DNA of 64,000 bases from Lota lota (GCA_026745465.1 JACYXH010000032.1:1-64000); one strand, 5' to 3'. Shown: positions 1 through 12,167, counted from the stretch's first letter. Notes: generated by a model from the letters alone, not told the origin. Translations and numbers: made by a program.

Positions 1-3000
1 GCTAAGGAATACATGATTGCAGAAGATGAGTTAGAGGAAGCGATCGGAGAGAAGAGAGGGGAAGGATGAATTCCCAATAGGGTTATGAACATGGGGGCGC
101 TCAAAAGCGAATCATCGAGGGACAGGGAGATGCAAGTCTTGACAGTAAATGCCCTCCCCAGAGGAAGCCAGAGAAAAGGCATGAGGTGCTGAACAATATG
201 ATTGTGGAGAAGAAACATACAGAACAAAGAGAGAAAAGAGTGAGGTTTCAATGTTTACAGGAACATTAACAGAGACGATGCAGTAGGGATGAATAACTGA
301 GCAGACTTCTATTACGCAGCTGTCAGGGAAGCATGAGACAAGGTAGATGATTCAGGGGTCGGCACCCTAGGAAGGGGGAATGAATTCTTCAGCGTGTGAA
401 CGGGATGAGGAGAGTCGCGCGCAAGAGCATGAGGTCCGAGAGTGGTGAAGCGAATGCAGGAGAGACCCCGCCGCCTATCAACTCAGAGATAATCAAGGAG
501 AGCAGCGGTGGATAGAGGAGAGATTTTCTGGACGAGACCAAAAGAAGAGGAATGAGATACCTGGAGGGCAGTACTGGAAGGATCTGGCTGTGGAAGAGGC
601 GGAGATCGAAGACTGCAGGAATAGAGAGTAGACAGATAGGGATCCGGGAAGTTGTTGACGGACCTATGTGGCCCGTGGAAGAAAAGCCTGGACAGTAACC
701 CTGGTGAACATTGGGAACCCGGGAGGAGGACGCCCTGAGGCAGCCAAAGCAGAGGCGGAAATTGGTGGAACAGAGGAGCCGCAGGGAGGGTTCAGACCCA
801 TGAGGAGGAGGAGATGAGAGGAACGAGCGGAGACGAGGGCCAGCACAAGCATTCAACACGAAGAGTGCCTCCAGTGTCTTCACTCCAGAGCAAGGGAAGA
901 GCTACAGTCCGAGAGAGCAATTCTTCAAACACAGTGGACCAGAAGGAGAGAAGATGTTGACCAGATGAGGATATGACTATTCTGAACAGAGTGGCAATTT
1001 GAAAGGACACTGAGGACGCGGGTGCAACACAGTAGAGAGACCCGGGAGTATCAGAAGATCAACTGCTTTTCCTTGGATTCGAGAGGACAACGATGAAAGA
1101 AAGAGGCAGAGAGAGCAAGTGAGAGAGAGTCGTCAGAGATAGGACAGAGTGGAATACGCGTCCAGATCTATCAAAGAAAGTGGAGAGCTGTCGTGACAAG
1201 CTCAGGTGTTTGTCCACCTGAGCATTAATAATATAGGCTGCCCCTTATAGAAAAGGCTACCGGAAAGGATATCACTTCAGTGAAGAGACAAATCTTAAAC
1301 CGATACCAGGACAGAAAACCAGATTTATCATAAGTGTTTTAGGGTTCGGAGAGAGTAGATGATGTCACATCACTACAGAGTAAGAGGAATGCTCTACGAA
1401 AGCCTGAGGCTGATATCATCTAGGATGCTGGAGAAAGAAGGAAGAGGCAGGAGGGAGGATTGGAGCAGACAGGACAGGTCTGAGAGAAGTAAGACAGACC
1501 CCTACGTAGGAGAGAAGAGATAGGAGAGGAGTCTGAAGATCATGAGAAGAGAGGGAGGTGCACAGGGGTGAGCGGAGCGAGAAGGGCAGGAGTGTGTGAG
1601 GAAGAGATTCTCACCCTGAGAGGGGTGGCGCAATAAGCAAAGCAGCTAGAGGAGAGCAAACGAAGAGGAAGTCAGATGGAGTGGTGCGGCAAAACATCTC
1701 TGTAAGAGAACTAATGACGTCATTGTATCAGGGACAACACAATGGAGATAAAGACTAGAAATTATAGAATGATGCTATGACAAGAAATATAACATATAAC
1801 CTGAATCGGGTAACAAGATACCAGAGGAGACAACAAGGCCTGAATGGATAGGAACAGCCATACCTGGACTTCCAGTATAGACCCAGATACAGTAAGTATG
1901 ACAATACAGACAGTAGGTTCGCACATGAGATCTATGTAATCCCCTTAGGGCATCAGGAGATGAGAGATCAAGAGGAATATGACAGGAGAGAGAGTAGTGG
2001 GACTGGTAGAATACAACAAGTTACCTTCTCAGAGAAAAAAAATAAAAGAAGAAACATACAGTACACAAGGGTACATAGGGGAGAACTAACTCAGGGAGCT
2101 TACACACAGCACAAACGGACAACTGATAAGGTGATGGACAGCTAAAGCAAAGAAACAAAAAATATAGTAACATAGTAGGTTCTAAAGTACCAGGGGACAT
2201 AAACTGTATGACGTCCCATGAAATTTCTTTAGAGGGGGAGAACCCAGTGAGAAAATGCAACAGAAAAGACTGTAGAGAGAAACATCCTGGGTTGTACAAC
2301 ATCGAGAGAGGAGAGCCTGATATCCTGTAGAGAACCAAGGAGAGGAAAGGGGAGGTAGAGTCAGAGGATGAAGTAGAAAATGAGAACGTTCGATAGTGAG
2401 AGCTCATAACTCGAGCACAGCCTCGGAGGAGACGATGAATTAGGACAGAAACAATGTGAGAAAAGGATAAATACACCATGAATACGCCAGGAGATGAGAA
2501 TACCCTCACGGACCCTCTACTTAAGAGCAGAGAAAAACAGGGGAGATCGTTTTGTAGACAAAAGGACTTACAGAGAGATAGCGGAAATTTGAGTGGTTCT
2601 GAGTAACTGATAGAGAGTTGATTACACGTGAAGAGACAATAGACGGAGAGAAGAATTCCTACGCTGAGAGTCCGAAGATAATGATAGAGGACAGAGAATG
2701 AAAGGACGAGGGAAAAAGAGATGAAGAAATACTCTTGGTAGTATGGTTATAGTTAATAGATTACTAAGGAATATTTTTTTGCTATAGAGGAAGATTACAC
2801 TCAATGTATTAAGAAGATGTAAGTGATTTTAGTAGTTAGTGGTGTTTTGTTTAGGGGTGAGTGGTTGAGATTTTACAGTTTTCGTGTAGTTGTTTCATGA
2901 TGTGAGTTTGTTTAGTCTGATAGTTGTTTTGTTTCACAGACGATAGTGGTGAAATTGATGGTTTATATAGAGATTTGGTAATAGCATATACAACCGGCGC

Positions 3001-3230
3001 TGGTGGTGAATCTATAGGGTGAACGGGGGGAGTTAGGCTCGCAGTCGACGGTGTCGCGATTGTTATTAGGTGGGATTGTGTTCATTTCTGATGCAGAATA
3101 GACCGTTTATAGGTGGGCGTTGTTTTGAGTTTTTCTTATACTGCAGAAGCTGTGTTCTCAATAGACAAACAGGAGAAGATAGTAAAAGGTTACCAGTTTA
3201 CTCTACTATACAGCAGGGTCAAATTGAGCT
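1..3230. other. Purine-rich, apparently corrupted sequence; no reliable gene
   Basis: This stretch is strongly A/G-biased, turning G/T-rich after about 2,800. It holds no exon I can recognise, although by symmetry with NLR2 it should contain the first NLR1 exons. At 3,150-3,233 a version of the 70-nt NLR exon (intact at 44,577-44,646 and 60,285-60,354) can be traced, but with many scattered substitutions and small insertions. From about 3,240 onward homology to the other two NLR genes becomes clean. The simplest reading is error-rich, unpolished sequence at a contig edge; genuine decay is the alternative. Open frames here, such as the one at 389-883 on the minus strand, have no recognisable domain and I leave them out. 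Confidence 0.6.
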
Positions 3231-3428
3231 GATCAAGGTGTGTGTGTAAATGTCCAACAAGACATTTGACTTTAGCTCTACATGAACATTAAAAAGCATT
3301 GTGGTGCTAGTGCTAATATTCTCCAGGCTTCCCTCTTTAGACCAGCGGAACGTGAATCTAGGACAGATGCTTCTGATGTCCTCAGTCAGTTCAGAGTAAA
3401 GTTCTCATTGATGTTTGTTCTGTTCCAG

Positions 3429-3657
3429 AGAGCTGAGGAGCACGCACATGCTTTTCTAGACAAGGAGCTGAAGAAGCTCTGGAGGGTTCTCTTCCCAGAT
3501 TACCCACAATGCTCAGAGAGTCAGAGGGAGGAGGAGGAGGAGGTGGATGGTAAGAACGAGAAGCAGAGGAGGCGCGCCATAGAGGGAGTGGTAGACATCA
3601 CAAAGCTCTGCCTGATGGAGATGAACCAGGAGGAACTGGCCGACACACTGTGGGGCG
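3429..3657 (+). CDS. NLR1 exon: helical N-terminal segment before FISNA
   Basis: The exon lies between a clean acceptor (ttgttctgttccag) and a gtaaga donor. It encodes about 76 residues, including the conserved stretches [20 protein letters not shown] and [19 protein letters not shown], as in NLR2 (44,169-44,391) and NLR3 (60,540-60,762). It is six bases longer than those because of two extra Glu codons in the EEEEEVDG stretch. This helical segment routinely precedes FISNA in fish NLRs; its function is not established. Confidence 0.85.
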
Positions 3658-3734
3658 GTAAGAGACTCTTATTTTGAAAAGCAGAGAAGACTAGTTTGGC
3701 TTTTGTGGGTCTCTCAGGTTAAATCGTTTAATCC

Positions 3735-4030
3735 TGATATGTAGGGTTATTGTGGGTATCAGGTTAAATGATTTGATCCAGATGTGTAGGGTTATTGTGG
3801 GTCTTTTTATCCAGATATGTAGGGTTATTGTGAGGTATCATGTTAAATGGTTTGATCCAGATATGTAGGGTTATTGTGGGTATCAGGTTAAATGGTTTTG
3901 ATCCAGATATGTTGGGTTATTGTGGGGGTATCGGGTTAAATGGTTTGATCCAGATATGTAGGGTTATTGTGAGGTATCAGGTTAAATGGTTTGATCCAGA
4001 TATGTAGGGTTATTGTGGGGGTATCAGGTT
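3735..4030. repeat. 45-bp minisatellite in NLR1 intron, about 7 copies
   Basis: The unit is about 45 bp, recognisable by gggttattgtgggtatcagg and by gatccagatatgta, and is repeated about seven times with small variation. The matching NLR2 intron (43,830-43,970) has about three copies and the NLR3 intron has none, so the array has changed length since the genes separated. Confidence 0.9.
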
Positions 4031-4315
4031 AAAGAATATTAAACAGTACACTGCACATCAACAGCAGAATAACTCAGTGGAAGAGATGCAACACTGTCTT
4101 GTTATATCAGCATAGCAAGTCACTTTCCACTGATTCACTATCATTATTACTACCATTAGACCAATTATATTGCTGTGTAAATATTGAAATATTCCTGAAC
4201 ATTTTTAATGAAGCCACTAAATATCATGAAGTTAATCATTTTACAGGAAATATTGACATGTTTCCACTGATGTCACCATCCATTAACTGATGCCTTCTGT
4301 TGTTTTCTCATTTAG

Positions 4316-6122
4316 TGTGTGTGTGCCAACATAAAATCAAGTCCCATTTGAAGAAGAAGTTCAGGTGTGTGTTTGAGGGAATCGCTAAAGCAGGACAGCC
4401 AACAGCTCTGAATGACTTCTACACACAGCTCTTCATCACAGAGAGAGGCAGTGGAGAGGTCAACAAGGAACATGAGGTCAGACTGATTGAAGCAGCTTCC
4501 AGGAAACCAACCATGGAGGAAACACCAATCAGATGTGAAGACATATTTAAACCCTTACCTGGACAAGATCAACCAATCAGGACAATAATGACAACTGGAG
4601 TGGCCGGCATTGGTAAAACCGTCTTAACACACAAGTTCACTCTGGACTGGGCTGAAGGCAAAGCCAACCACGACATACACTTCACATTTCTCTTCACTTT
4701 CAGAGAGCTGAATTTACTGAAAGGGAAAGAGTTTAGCTTAGTGGAACTTCTTCATCACTTCTTTATTGAGACCAAAGAAGCAGGAATCTGCAGATACGAC
4801 CGGTTCAAAGTTGTCTTCATCTTGGATGGTCTGGATGAGTGTCGACTTCCTCTGGACTTCCAGAACAACCAGATCTGGACTGATGTCACAGAGCCAACCT
4901 CGGTGGACGTGCTGCTGCTGACAAACCTCATCAGGGGCTACCTGCTTCCCTCCGCTCGCATTTGGATAACCACACGCCCTGCGGCAGCCAATCAGATACC
5001 TGCTGAGTGTGTTGACATGGTGACAGAGGTGAGAGGGTTCACCGACCCACAGAAGGAGGAGTACTTCAGGAAGATATTCAGAGAGGAGACGCTGGCCAGC
5101 ACAATCATCTCCCACGTCAAGACATCACGAAGCCTCCACATCATGTGTCACATCCCAGTCTTCTGTTGGATCACTGCTACAGTTCTGGAGGACTTCTTCA
5201 AAACATCCCAGAGAGGAGAAGAGATGCCCAATACCGTGACTCAGATGTACAGCCACTTCCTGAGGGTTCAGTCCATGCAGGGAGACATGAAGTATCATGG
5301 GAGAGCTGTAGCAGATCCACACTGGAGTTCAGAGAGCAGGAAGAGCATTGTTTCTCTGGGAAAACTGGCTTTTAACCAGCTGGAGAAAGGCAACCTGATC
5401 TTCTATGAGGCAGACCTGGCAGAGTGTGGCATCGATATCAGAGCAGCCTCAGAGTACACAGGAGTGTTCACCCAGATCTTTAAAGAGGAGTGTGGGCTGT
5501 ACCAGGACAAGGTGTTCTGCTTTGTCCATCTGAGCATCCAGGAGTTTCTGGCTGCCGTTCATGTCTTTCTGTCCTTCATCGACACTGGTGCCAATCTGCT
5601 CTCAGGAAAACCACAACCCCTGTGGTCTAATATTGTTAGAAAGAAAGTAACAAAAGAAAGAAAGGTCAAACTCTACCAGAGTGCTGTGGACAAGGCCTTA
5701 CAGAGTGAGAACGGACACCTGGACTTGTTCCTCCGCTTCCTCCTGGGCCTCTCTCTGGAGACCAATCAGATTCTCCTACGAGGACTGCTGGGACAGACAG
5801 GAAGTAGCTCAGAGACCAATCAGAATACAGTGTCTTATATCAAGGAGAAGATAGGTGGAGATCTCTCTCCAGAGAGAAGCATCAATCTGTTCCACTGTCT
5901 GAATGAGCTGAACGACCGTTCTCTAGTGGAGGAGATCCAACAGTACCTGACATCAGGAGGACTTTCCAGAGAATCTCTCTCCCCTGCTCAGTGGTCAGCT
6001 CTGGTCTTCATCTTACTGTCATCAGAAGAGAAGCTGGACGTGTTTGACCTGAAGAAATACTCTGCTTCAGAGGAGGGTCTTCTGAGGCTGCTGCCAGTGG
6101 TCAAAGCCTCCAAAACATCTCT
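4316..6122 (+). CDS. NLR1 FISNA-NACHT exon
   Basis: A single 1807-nt exon, typical of fish NLRs. It starts after ttctcatttag and ends at AAAACATCTCT before gtaggt; the in-frame TAG that follows is part of the donor, not the gene's stop. In order it encodes FISNA (about the first 75 residues, KIKSHLKKKFRCVFEG onward), NACHT with Walker A GVAGIGKT near residue 95-102 of the exon and Walker [12 protein letters not shown], then winged-helix/HD2-like helices including [12 protein letters not shown]. It is very similar to NLR2 and NLR3. Local differences include one extra Leu in VDVLLLTNL and a variable basic linker (RKKVTKERKVKLYQ), which is shorter in NLR2 and rewritten in NLR3. Confidence 0.93.
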
Positions 6123-6287
6123 GTAGGTTCACTAATAACATGTATTACAACATGTAGAATATATTAGTTAAATTAATAAAACATTTGTAATAAAATATTT
6201 CAACACAATTCCCTCATTAGGTTAAATGTTAAATATGTTAGTTATTTTAAACCCAGTTTTTGACATGTTGTTTTTATTTTGTGTGAA

Positions 6288-6349
6288 GGCTGAATGGCTG
6301 TCATCTGTCAGAGAGATGCTGTGAAGCTCTGGTCTCAGTTCTCAGCCTT
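6288..6349 (+). pseudogene. NLR1 first LRR exon, truncated by minisatellite
   Basis: After a normal acceptor (gtgtgaag) the exon begins like every other LRR exon here ([19 protein letters not shown]), but after about 62 bases it gives way to a 21-bp tandem repeat. In the LRR frame the reading continues through W-W-W-A-V-S repeats and meets TAG near 6,450. No matching second half of the exon is seen. Because the LRR exons begin and end in the same phase, skipping this one keeps the rest in frame. Confidence 0.8.
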
Positions 6350-6852
6350 CCTATATGGTGGTGGGCTGTGTCTATACGGTGGTGGGCTGTGTCTATGCGG
6401 TGGTGGGCTGTGTCTATGTGGTGGTGGGCTGTGTCTATGTGGTGGTGGGCTGTGTCTTAGTGGTGGTGAGCTGTGTCTATACGGTGGTGGGATGTGTCTA
6501 TACGGTGGTGGGCTGTGTCTATACGGTTGTGGGGTGTGTCTATGTGGTGGTGGGCTGTGTCTATGTGGTGGTGGGCTGTGTCTATGTGGTGGTGGGCTGT
6601 GTATGTGATGGTGGTGGGCTGTGTCTATATGATGGTGGGCTGTATATGTGGTGGTGGGCTGTGTCTATACGGTGGCGGGCTGTGTCTATGTGGTGGTGGG
6701 CTGTGTCTATGCGGTGGTGGGCTGTGTCTAAATTGTGGGCTGTGTCTATACGGTGGTGGGCTGTGTCTATACGGTTGTGGGATGTGTCTATGTGGTGGTG
6801 GGCTGTTTCTATGTGTTGGTGGGCTGTGTCTATATGGTGGTGGGCTGTGTCA
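6350..6852. repeat. 21-bp minisatellite (ggtggtgggctgtgtctatac), about 23 copies
   Basis: The unit is ggtggtgggctgtgtctatac with variants. Its period is a multiple of three, which explains the long overlapping open frames (Val-Val-Gly-Cys or Trp-Trp-Ala-Val-Ser repeats); these are not genes. It interrupts the first LRR exon of NLR1 and has no counterpart in the same place in NLR2. Confidence 0.92.
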
Positions 6853-7085
6853 TGGCCGTTTAGCTTCCCATGCGAGAGCGAGCGCGTGCTGGGGAGTCAA
6901 ACCTCATTTATAGTGGGCGTGTGTGAACTGCTCGAGCCGGCTGACAAAACATTATGTGATCAGATGGTTTGCTACACAACGTTTCTCCTGTGATCTAGAT
7001 GTGTCTTTGTGAGTGGAATGCATGACTGATCTTTAAGTCCTTTTAATCACAGTTCCTAACTTGTTCCTGTTTATTTTTTGTGAAG

Positions 7086-9117
7086 CCTGAATGGCTGTAA
7101 TCTGTCAGAGAGATGCTGTGAAGCTCTGGCCTCAGTTCTCAGCTCCAACTCCTCTAGTCTGAGAGAGCTGGACCTGAGTACCAATGATGTGCAGGATTCA
7201 GGATTGAAGCTACTCTCTGCTGGACTGGGGAGTCCACACTGTACACTGGAAACTCTCAGGTCAGTTTTACTCAATGTGCAAACAAGACATTTAACAGATT
7301 TACATCCAGAAAGTTAATAGGCATGAATATATTCTTTTCATAAGAATAACTCAACATATTTATATTTGTGTTGCCATGACAGTATAGGTATACATTATAT
7401 TCTTAGTTTGATTGTGATGGTTTAATGTGTATGTTGTATTACATTCTTATTGTGATTATCATGTAGTCAGACAGTAAGGTGGGGTTTAGAGTTGTTTAGC
7501 AAAGTTGAATAATTGCCTCTTCAAAAAACTGTATTTTAAGTGAAGTATAATGATATCTTTGTTTAATAATTTAACATATATGTGGCATTTATATCTTAAT
7601 ATTTAAAGATCCAGGTTATTAATCTTATTTCATTTGTTTCGTGTCAGTAATGATACTTTGGTTACAATTCTCATAAAACATTTAATCACAGTTCCTAACA
7701 TGTTGTGTTTATTTTGTGTGAAGGCTGAATGGCTGTCATCTGTCAGAGAGATGCTGTGAAGCTCTGGCCTCAGTTCTCAGCTCCAACTCCTCTAGTCTGA
7801 GAGAGCTGGACCTGAGTACCAATGATGTGCAGGATTCAGGAGTGAAGCTGCTCTCTGCTGGACTGGGGAGTCCACACTGTACACTGGAAACTCTCAGGTC
7901 AGTTTGACTCAATGTGCAAACAGTTACACCACAAGGTTCATATCAGAGGACATTTAACAGATTTACATACATAAAGGTTATTAGGCATGAGTATATTTTT
8001 CTAAGAATAACTCAACATATTTATATTTGTGTTGCCATGACAGTATATGTATACATTATATTTTTAAAGTTTGTTAATGATGGTATAAGGTGTATGTTGT
8101 TACATTCTTGTTGTGATTATCATGTAGTCAGACAGTAAGGTGGGGTTTAGAGTTGTTTGGTAAAGTTGAATAACTGCCTTTTTATAAAACTGTATTTTTA
8201 AGTGAAGTTTGATCACTTTTGTTTAATAATTTAACATCTATGTGACATCTATCTCTTAATATTTAAAGTTCCAGATTATTAATTCTATTTTTTCATGTAT
8301 GTAAAAATATGTTGGTTGCAATTCTCAGAACACATTTAATCACAGTCCCTAACATGTTGTGTTTATTTTGTGTGAAGGCTGAATGGCTGTCATCGGTCAG
8401 AGAGATGCTGTGAAGCTCTGGCCTCAGTTCTCAGCTCCAACTCCTCTAGTCTGAGAGAGCTGGACCTGAGTACCAATGATCTGCAGGATTCAGGAGTGAA
8501 GCTGCTCTCTGCTGGACTGGGGAGTCCACACTGTACACTGGAAACTCTCAGGTCAGTTATCAGCCTCTTCTACAAACTGTCCTGTTAACTCCTAGTATGT
8601 TATGTATGTTATATGTTATGTAACTCTGGCCAGCTGATGTGAGGGTTAGGGTTAGGGGTTGCTGTCCTGTTAACTGCTAGTATGTTATGTATGTTATATG
8701 TTAAGTAACTCTGGCCAGCTGATTTGAGCTGAGGAGTTGTCATTAGTGTAGACATGGTGATGAGGCTCTATCCGTGCTGTGATCTGAATATAATGCACAC
8801 CTCACCACTAGAACATCACTGGCCGTGGTATAGTGATTCATATGGAACATTAAAGATGTCCTTTATTAACATCACATTACTTTGGTGTAAGTGCTGCTCA
8901 TGTCCAATGCATTTCTGTTGCTCTTTTCCCTGCTGACAAAACACTCCATGGTTCTACACAATGTTAGAACTTGTGAAGAAACGGTCTTAGCGTACCAAAC
9001 ACAGCGAACTTCTCCTGACTCTAACCGAACAATATCTCATTTGAGTTGTAGCTGTTGAGAAAGGAGCATTTGTTTAAGATCCTGTTTCACATCCAAGTGA
9101 AGGAAGAATAAAGTCTG

Positions 9118-9148
<31 letters not shown>

Positions 9149-9324
9149 AGGTTGTCTGGCTGCCTGGTCACACAGGAAGGCTGTGCTTCTCTGGCCTCAG
9201 CTCTGAGCTCCAACCCCTCCCATCTGAGAGAGCTGGACCTGAGCTACAATCACCCAGGAGACTCAGGAGTTACGCTGCTCTCTGCTGGACTGGAAGATCC
9301 ACGCTGGAGACTGGACACTCTCAG
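7086..9324 (+). CDS. NLR1 LRR exons (three similar, one divergent)
   Basis: Four 174-nt exons at 7086-7259, 7724-7897, 8378-8551 and 9151-9324, each encoding 58 residues (two ribonuclease-inhibitor-type repeats). The first three share [16 protein letters not shown] and [17 protein letters not shown]. The last differs ([30 protein letters not shown]) and is orthologous to the NLR2 exon at 37,443-37,616. The introns between the first three are also alike (bases 7,260-7,720 against 7,900-8,370), so exon and intron were duplicated together. Confidence 0.92.
8555..8720. repeat. 86-bp minisatellite seed with TTAGGG-like motif, about 1.7 copies
   Basis: Two partial units carry ctgtcctgttaact, tatgttatgtatgttatatg and gagggttagggttaggggtt. 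This is the short form of the large array found in the matching NLR2 intron at 38,040-39,345. Confidence 0.85.
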
Positions 9325-9502
9325 GTATGGAGAGGACAGCTCACCACTCAGGGACAATGTCTCCTACAAGGATTCAACCAGCTGCTAGATGAAGTGGTTT
9401 GAAAACACAGCTGGAACTCATGTTGTGTAGAAAGTGATGAGACAGCAGATGATGAAGGTGAATGTTTCAACATGCTGCTCTCACTTTGTTTCCCCCCCCC
9501 AG

Positions 9503-9549
9503 TGTTGAGCACGGTGGAGTGTGGAGGCTGAACCTAGCTCTAAAGAAGT
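9503..9549 (+). CDS. NLR1 47-nt linker exon between LRR and B30.2
   Basis: A short exon with a polypyrimidine-rich acceptor and a gtaagt donor. It encodes [15 protein letters not shown], the usual link before PRY in fish NLR-B30.2 proteins. The NLR2 counterpart is at 37,220-37,266. The following intron in NLR1 was enlarged by the Tc1 element. Confidence 0.88.
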
Positions 9550-9639
9550 GTAAGTGTTTAGTTAGATTCATCACAACACACACTAACTATTGAGATGGAA
9601 CACAGCAGGAGGTGACGTCCGTTCATTCAGATGTGTACT

Positions 9640-9804
9640 TGTGTATACGTATGTATAGCTATGTTTCTCTGTGTTTATTTATGTCTATTATGTTTGTGGA
9701 TGTATGTACGTGTATGTATGAGTACATGTCTATGTATATATAGTATTTACGTGTATGAGTACATATCTATGTATATTTATTATGTATGAGTACTTGTCTA
9801 TGTA
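9640..9804. repeat. Minisatellite of tatgtatgagtacatgtctatg type, left part
   Basis: An irregular array of TA/TG-rich units of about 40 bp, recognisable by gagtacatgtctatgtatat. It continues at 11,443-11,620 on the far side of the Tc1 element, which inserted into it. The NLR2 counterpart is at 36,825-37,085. Confidence 0.85.
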
Positions 9805-11442
9805 CAGTATCTCACAAAAGTGAGTATACCCCTCCCATTTTTTGTAAATATTTGAGAGTATATCTTATCATGTGACAACACTGAAGAAATGACACTTTGC
9901 TTCAATGTAAAGTAGTGCATGTACAGCTTGTATAACAGTGTAAATCCTTCTGTCCCCTCAAAATAACTCAACACACAGCCATTAATGTCTAAACCGCTGG
10001 CAACAAAAGTTAGTACACCCCTAAGTGAAAATGTCAAAATTGGGCCCAAAGTGTCAATATTTTGTGTGGCCACCATATTTTTCCAACACTGCCTTAACCC
10101 TCTTGGGCATGGAGTTCACCAGGGCTTCACATGTTGCCACTGGAGTCCTCATCCACTCCTCCATGACGACATTACAGAGCTGGTGGATGTTAGAGACCTT
10201 GCACTTCTCAACCTTCCGTTTGAGGATGCCCCACAGATGCTCAATAGGGTTTAGGTCTGCAGACATGCTTGGCCAGTCCATCACCTTTACCCTCAGCTTC
10301 TTTAGCAAGGCAGTGGTCATCTTGGAGGAGTGTTTGGGATCGTTATCATGTTGGAATACTGCCCTGCGGCTCAGTCTCCGAAGGGAGGGGATCATGCTCT
10401 GCTTCAGTATGTCCCAGTACACATGTTGGCATTCATGGTTCCCTCAATGAACTGTAGCTCCCCAGTGCTGGCATCACTCATGCAGCCCCAGACCATGACC
10501 CTCCCAGTCCATGCTTGACTGTAGGCAAGACACACTTGTCTTTGTACTCCTCACCTGGTTGCCGCCACACACGCTTGACACCATCTGAACCAAATAAGTT
10601 TATCTTGGTCTCATCAGACCACAGGACATGGTTACAGTAATCCATGTCCTTAGTCTGCTTGTCTTCAGCAAACTGTTTGCGGGCTTTCTGTGCATTTTCT
10701 TTAGAAGAGAATTCTTTCTGGGACGACAGCCATGCAGACCAATTTGATGCAGTATGGTCAGTGCAGTATGAGCACTGACCCCCCCACCCCTTAAACCTCT
10801 GCAGCAATGCTGGCAGCACTCATATGTCTATTTCCCAAAGACAACCTCTGGATATGACGCTTAGCACGTGCACTCAACTTCTTTGTTCGACCAGGGCGAG
10901 GCCTGTTCTGAGTGGAACCTGTCCTGTTAAACCGCTGTATGGTCTTGGCCACCGTGCTGCAGCTCAGTTTCAGGGTCTTGGCAATCTTCTTATAGCCCAG
11001 GCCATCTTTATGTAGAGCAACAATTATTTTTTCAGATCCTCAGAGAGTTCTTTGCCTTGAGGTGCCATGTTGAACTTCCAGTGACCAGTATGAGGGAGTG
11101 TGAGAGCGATGACACCAATTTTAACACACCTGGTCCCCATTCACACCTGAGACCTTGTAACACTAACGAGTCACATGAAACCGGGGAGGGAAAATGGCTA
11201 ATTTGGCCCAATTTTGACATTTTCACTTAGGCGTGTACTCACTTTTGTTGCCAGCAGTTTAGACATGAATGGCTGTGTGTTGAGTTATTTTGAGGGGACA
11301 GCAAATGTACACTGTTATACAAGCTGTACACTCACTACTTTACACTGTAGCAAAGTGTAATTTCTTCAGTGTTGTCAAATGAAAAGATATACTCAAATAT
11401 TTACAAAAATGTGAGGGGTCTACTCACTTTTGTGAGATACTG
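9805..11442 (-). mobile_element. Tc1-like DNA transposon, 1,638 bp, with TA target site
   Basis: The element is bounded by TA on both sides and starts and ends with cagtatctcacaaaagtgag and its reverse complement. The terminal inverted repeats are long, roughly 240 bp (9,805-10,048 and 11,203-11,442), and contain the internal motif caaaagt near both ends as in IR/DR-type Tc1 elements. It sits in the last long intron of NLR1. NLR2 has the same minisatellite without any element, so insertion followed the NLR duplication. Confidence 0.95.
10054..11068 (-). pseudogene. Tc1-like transposase, inactivated
   Basis: The reading begins MAPQGKELSEDLKK at 11,068 and ends VLEKYGGHTKY before the stop at 10,054-10,056, close to the 340-codon length usual for Tc1 transposases. 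The catalytic landmarks are visible: Asp in HVLWSDETKINLFG, Asp in VFQHDNDPKHSS and Glu in LNPIEHLWGILK. The frame is broken at several places: near 11,025 after DLKK, around 10,790 in the middle, and near 10,500 where KHGLGGSWSGAA replaces the usual GGGSVMVWGC. It is therefore a dead copy in its present form. Confidence 0.92.
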
Positions 11443-11619
11443 TATATATAGTATGTACGTGTATGTTTGAGTACATGTATATATTGTGTGTATGTATGTA
11501 TGTATGAGTACATGTCTATGTATATTGTATGTACGTGTACGTATGTATGAGGACATGTCTATGTATATATAGTATGTACGTGTATGTATGAGTACATGTC
11601 TATGTATATATAGTATGTA

Positions 11620-12167
11620 TGAACCAGTTCTATGGCTCCAACAGTTTATTTCCAGCCTGTATGCGAGCTCAGCTTGTTCAGTCTGTTGTTCACACAGGTG
11701 TCCCTTTGAAGGTTGAGTGCAATGTACAGTATGTGTATTGGGAAACCCAAACGTTTAATATCTTGAAAGCTATTACAAGTATTGCTTAGATATTTCGTAT
11801 GAGTAATTAGCTCATCATGCTGAACATTTTGATGTGTAATATGCATATGTAGTGTACATATTGAGGGAGTAAATGCAGTTTATACATTTTCCTTGGTTTC
11901 AATGTTTTGACTGGGAAAGCCACTCACACACACATGGGATTTCCAATTAACTTTAATTATCCTAAAAATGTCATCTATTGAACATGATTCCACTATAGTA
12001 CTATAGGAGATATTTATTTTGTCTTTCTATGTTAATGCTTGAAGAGTAGATAGCGACCATAAAGTGTCGGAAAGAGAATAAAAGAAGTAAGCAAGAGAAC
12101 AGTACTAGTGATGATGATGATGAGGAAGAATGGTTCAGCAGCTAATCATGTCTTGTTCTCCCGTCAG
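11620..12167 (+). other. NLR1 intron, no gene seen
   Basis: A/T-rich intron ending in cttgttctcccgtcag. It is collinear in inverted orientation with 36,360-36,830 of NLR2. A short GAT microsatellite lies near 12,110-12,125. No coding sequence or mobile element was recognised. Confidence 0.7.

Noticed and set aside
389-1010. Minus-strand open frames in the first kilobase
   Set aside because: There is no domain, splice or composition support, and the region looks corrupted.
6121-6126. TAG directly after the NLR NACHT exon as a true stop (also at 63,053 and 41,755)
   Set aside because: It is the intron donor gtaggt; LRR exons follow in matching phase.
6294-6993. Open frames of 104-212 codons with VVGCVY or WWAVS repeats
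   Set aside because: The 21-bp minisatellite keeps frames open; only the first 62 bases are real exon.
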